From Rhodoferax sp. (GTDB taxonomy: Bacteria > Pseudomonadota > Gammaproteobacteria > Burkholderiales > Burkholderiaceae_C), in assembly GCA_020048255.1 (NCBI GenBank), contig JAIFMR010000093.1, positions 1 to 5,981 of the forward strand: a stretch of DNA of 5,981 nt, given 5' to 3'. Shown here piece by piece: positions 4,152-5,981 of the stretch. How positions within the stretch are numbered: the stretch's first letter is position 1; every line of letters begins with the position of its first letter. The notes under the pieces were generated by a model. It was not told the DNA's origin. It saw nothing but the letters and a program-made list of their open reading frames with translations, and ran no database searches. The position numbers and the translations under genes were made by a program.

Positions 4152-5981
4152 TCAGTGGGCTGCTATGGGCTTGATGATCACGCCGGTCTTGCGCCGACCG
4201 AGCTTGCGTTCACCCACCAGAAACTGAATCAAGGCAATCGATGCCGACATCAACATGATCAGCACGGTGCAATAGGCCAGCGCCACACCGTAGTCACCGT
4301 TGCCCACCCGGCCGATGATGTAAGTGGTCGCCAATTCGTTTTCGGCCGTGACCAGGAAAATCACGGCACTCACCGTGGTCATGGCACGCACAAAGCTGTA
4401 AACCAGTGCGGCCACCAGTGCGGGTTTCAGCAGTGGCAGCACCACATGGCGCAGCGTCTGGAAGGTGCTGGCACGCAGCATCAGCGAGGCTTCGTCCAGC
4501 GATTTATCCAACTGCTTGAACGCAGCTGTGCCAGCACGTACCCCCACGGGCAGGTTGCGAAACATGAAGCACAGCACAATGATCAAACCGGTACCGGTGA
4601 GCTCCACCGGCGGCACGTTGAACGCCAAGATGTAACTCACGCCCAGCACCGTGCCCGGTATGGCAAAGGCCAGCAAGGCAATGAACTCAAACCAGCCCTG
4701 ACCGCGAAACTCGGTGCGCGCCAATAAATAGGCAATCAGCAGGCCCACGGTAGCCGTCATGGGGGCGGACAAGCCGGCCAGCTTCACGGTAGTAAACAGA
4801 GAATTCCAGGCGGTGCCCGCCCACACCACACCAAACTGACCCCACTCCAGCCCGAATGCTGTCTTGAAGTGTGCCAAGGTCAAGGTGTAGTCCCGCCCCC
4901 AGGTTTGCACAAAACCACCAGCAAAGGCAAACAGATACACCACCACGGTAAACGTCAGCCAAGGGTAGACCACCAAATTGAGCACCCGTCGCACACCGTC
5001 TGGCAAAGCCATCGGAATGCCCGCATCCCCCTTGCCGCTGACCGTGGTGTAGTTTTGTTTGCCCAGCAAAGCGCGTTGCATGGCAAACACGATCAGCGCA
5101 AACACCGTCAGAATCCAGGCCAGAGAGGCCGCGCGACCCTGGTCGTATTGCGCACCCACAATGGCAAAGAAGATGTCGGTGGACAACACCGAATACTGGC
5201 CACCCACCACCACCGGGTTGCCAAAGTCGGCAATGCTCTCGATAAACCCCACTAAAAACGCATTGGCCAAACCGGGTTTGAGCAGTGGCAAGGTGATGGT
5301 GAAAAAGGTTTTGCTGCGGCTGGCGCGCAAGGTTTGTGCGGCTTCTTCCATGCTGGGGGCCACACCCTGCACCACACCCCGCATGATCATGAAGGCAATC
5401 GGTGTGAAGGCAAACAATTGCGCAATCCAGATGCCAAACAAGCCATAAAACCAGCGGGTCGGCTGGATGTCAAACGCATATTCCAGAAACTGGTTGACCA
5501 CCCCGGCGCGGCCAAACAGCAGAATCAGCCCCAGGCCCACCACAAACGGTGGCGTGATGATCGGCAGAAGCGCCACCACCCGCAAAGGCGTTTGCACCCG
5601 TGGCCCGGCGCTGCGCTCGGCCAGCAGCGCCATCATGGTGCCCATGATCACTGTGCCGGTGGCGGTCAGCAGCGCCAAAAACAAGGTGTTCCACGCCACA
5701 CCACATCGCACACCCCCACTCAGGCAACTCAGACCCCAAATACGCTCATGGCCAATACGCTCAAAAATTGCCGAAAATGCCCATTGCCCTTCTTCGTTCA
5801 GAAAGGCACCGTAAAGTGCCTTGGTGACCGGAAACGCAATAAACAGCAGCAGCAGCACTGAGCAACTTACCACCGCCGAGGCAATGAACAAGTCCCCCTT
5901 GAAGAAACCGCGCCGTGCCACGCCAAACGCCGTGATCATCACCAGCGCCAGCAAGGCCATGAAGGCACCGATGCCAATGCC
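4152..5981 (-). CDS. Fused two-domain ABC importer permease (N-terminus outside window)
   Basis: This is the inner-membrane channel of a binding-protein-dependent importer, with both BPD_transp_1 domains fused in one chain. The frame stays open past the first ATG (5960) to the right edge (GIGIGAF precedes it), so the real start is outside; relatives are near 700 residues. Counted from that ATG, domain one spans about 85-300 with its EAA loop at 206-225 (EEAAQTLRAS ... ITLPLLKPG). Domain two spans about 385-585 with its EAA loop at 490-509 (DEASLMLRAS ... VVLPLLKPA). In both loops the usually conserved glycine is Arg. Fused permeases of this layout occur in AfuB (hexose phosphate), FbpB-type iron and putative 2-aminoethylphosphonate systems. 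The gene leads into the ATPase gene 17 bases downstream. A periplasmic binding-protein gene is expected just upstream, beyond the window. Confidence 0.94.
   Translation of the reverse strand, partial: GIGIGAFMALLALVMITAFGVARRGFFKGDLFIASAVVSCSVLLLLFIAFPVTKALYGAFLNEEGQWAFSAIFERIGHERIWGLSCLSGGVRCGVAWNTLFLALLTATGTVIMGTMMALLAERSAGPRVQTPLRVVALLPIITPPFVVGLGLILLFGRAGVVNQFLEYAFDIQPTRWFYGLFGIWIAQLFAFTPIAFMIMRGVVQGVAPSMEEAAQTLRASRSKTFFTITLPLLKPGLANAFLVGFIESIADFGNPVVVGGQYSVLSTDIFFAIVGAQYDQGRAASLAWILTVFALIVFAMQRALLGKQNYTTVSGKGDAGIPMALPDGVRRVLNLVVYPWLTFTVVVYLFAFAGGFVQTWGRDYTLTLAHFKTAFGLEWGQFGVVWAGTAWNSLFTTVKLAGLSAPMTATVGLLIAYLLARTEFRGQGWFEFIALLAFAIPGTVLGVSYILAFNVPPVELTGTGLIIVLCFMFRNLPVGVRAGTAAFKQLDKSLDEASLMLRASTFQTLRHVVLPLLKPALVAALVYSFVRAMTTVSAVIFLVTAENELATTYIIGRVGNGDYGVALAYCTVLIMLMSASIALIQFLVGERKLGRRKTGVIIKPIAAH

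Noticed and set aside
5470..5981. A frameshift or degraded permease at the right edge, suggested by the first ATG falling inside the protein.
   Set aside because: The frame continues open to the window edge with family-like sequence, so the gene is simply cut by the window.

Overview
The window looks like a stretch of chromosome from a betaproteobacterium, most likely of the order Burkholderiales and plausibly a Comamonadaceae member such as a Rhodoferax or Polaromonas relative. This rests on the moderately high GC content, the style of the proteins and the type of small secreted protein present. No marker gene fixes the taxon. I see no rRNA, tRNA, CRISPR array, insertion sequence, integrase or phage gene.

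Layout. On the + strand, from the left edge to 1278, is the 3' part of a membrane-anchored diguanylate cyclase: a periplasmic double-Cache-like sensor, one transmembrane helix and a GGEEF catalytic domain. It converges, across about 100 bases, on a minus-strand gene (1380-1769) for a small secreted cysteine-containing protein of unknown function. That gene appears to end in an intrinsic terminator whose hairpin overlaps its own stop codon. From 1770 to 2201 lies a 432-base region without a long gene. It holds several inverted repeats, an AT-rich patch and a possible 21-codon ORF with a good Shine-Dalgarno sequence.

The right half (2202 to the right edge) is a tight minus-strand operon. Read in transcription order it encodes a fused two-domain ABC permease (its N-terminus lies outside the window), its ATP-binding subunit with a C-terminal TOBE region, and a ten-helix EamA/DMT-family transporter. 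The gaps are 17 and 4 bases. The ABC pair belongs to the group variously annotated as Fe(III), hexose-phosphate (AfuBC-like) or 2-aminoethylphosphonate importers, and the sequence alone does not settle the substrate. The periplasmic binding protein that would decide it is not in the window and probably lies just past the right edge.

How the parts work together. The permease and ATPase form one importer. The DMT protein, probably translated by coupling to the ATPase gene, may move a related compound or its breakdown product across the inner membrane; this is inference from linkage only. The cyclase and the small secreted protein look functionally independent of the operon. The part that known genes explain least well is the intergenic region around 1950-2165.
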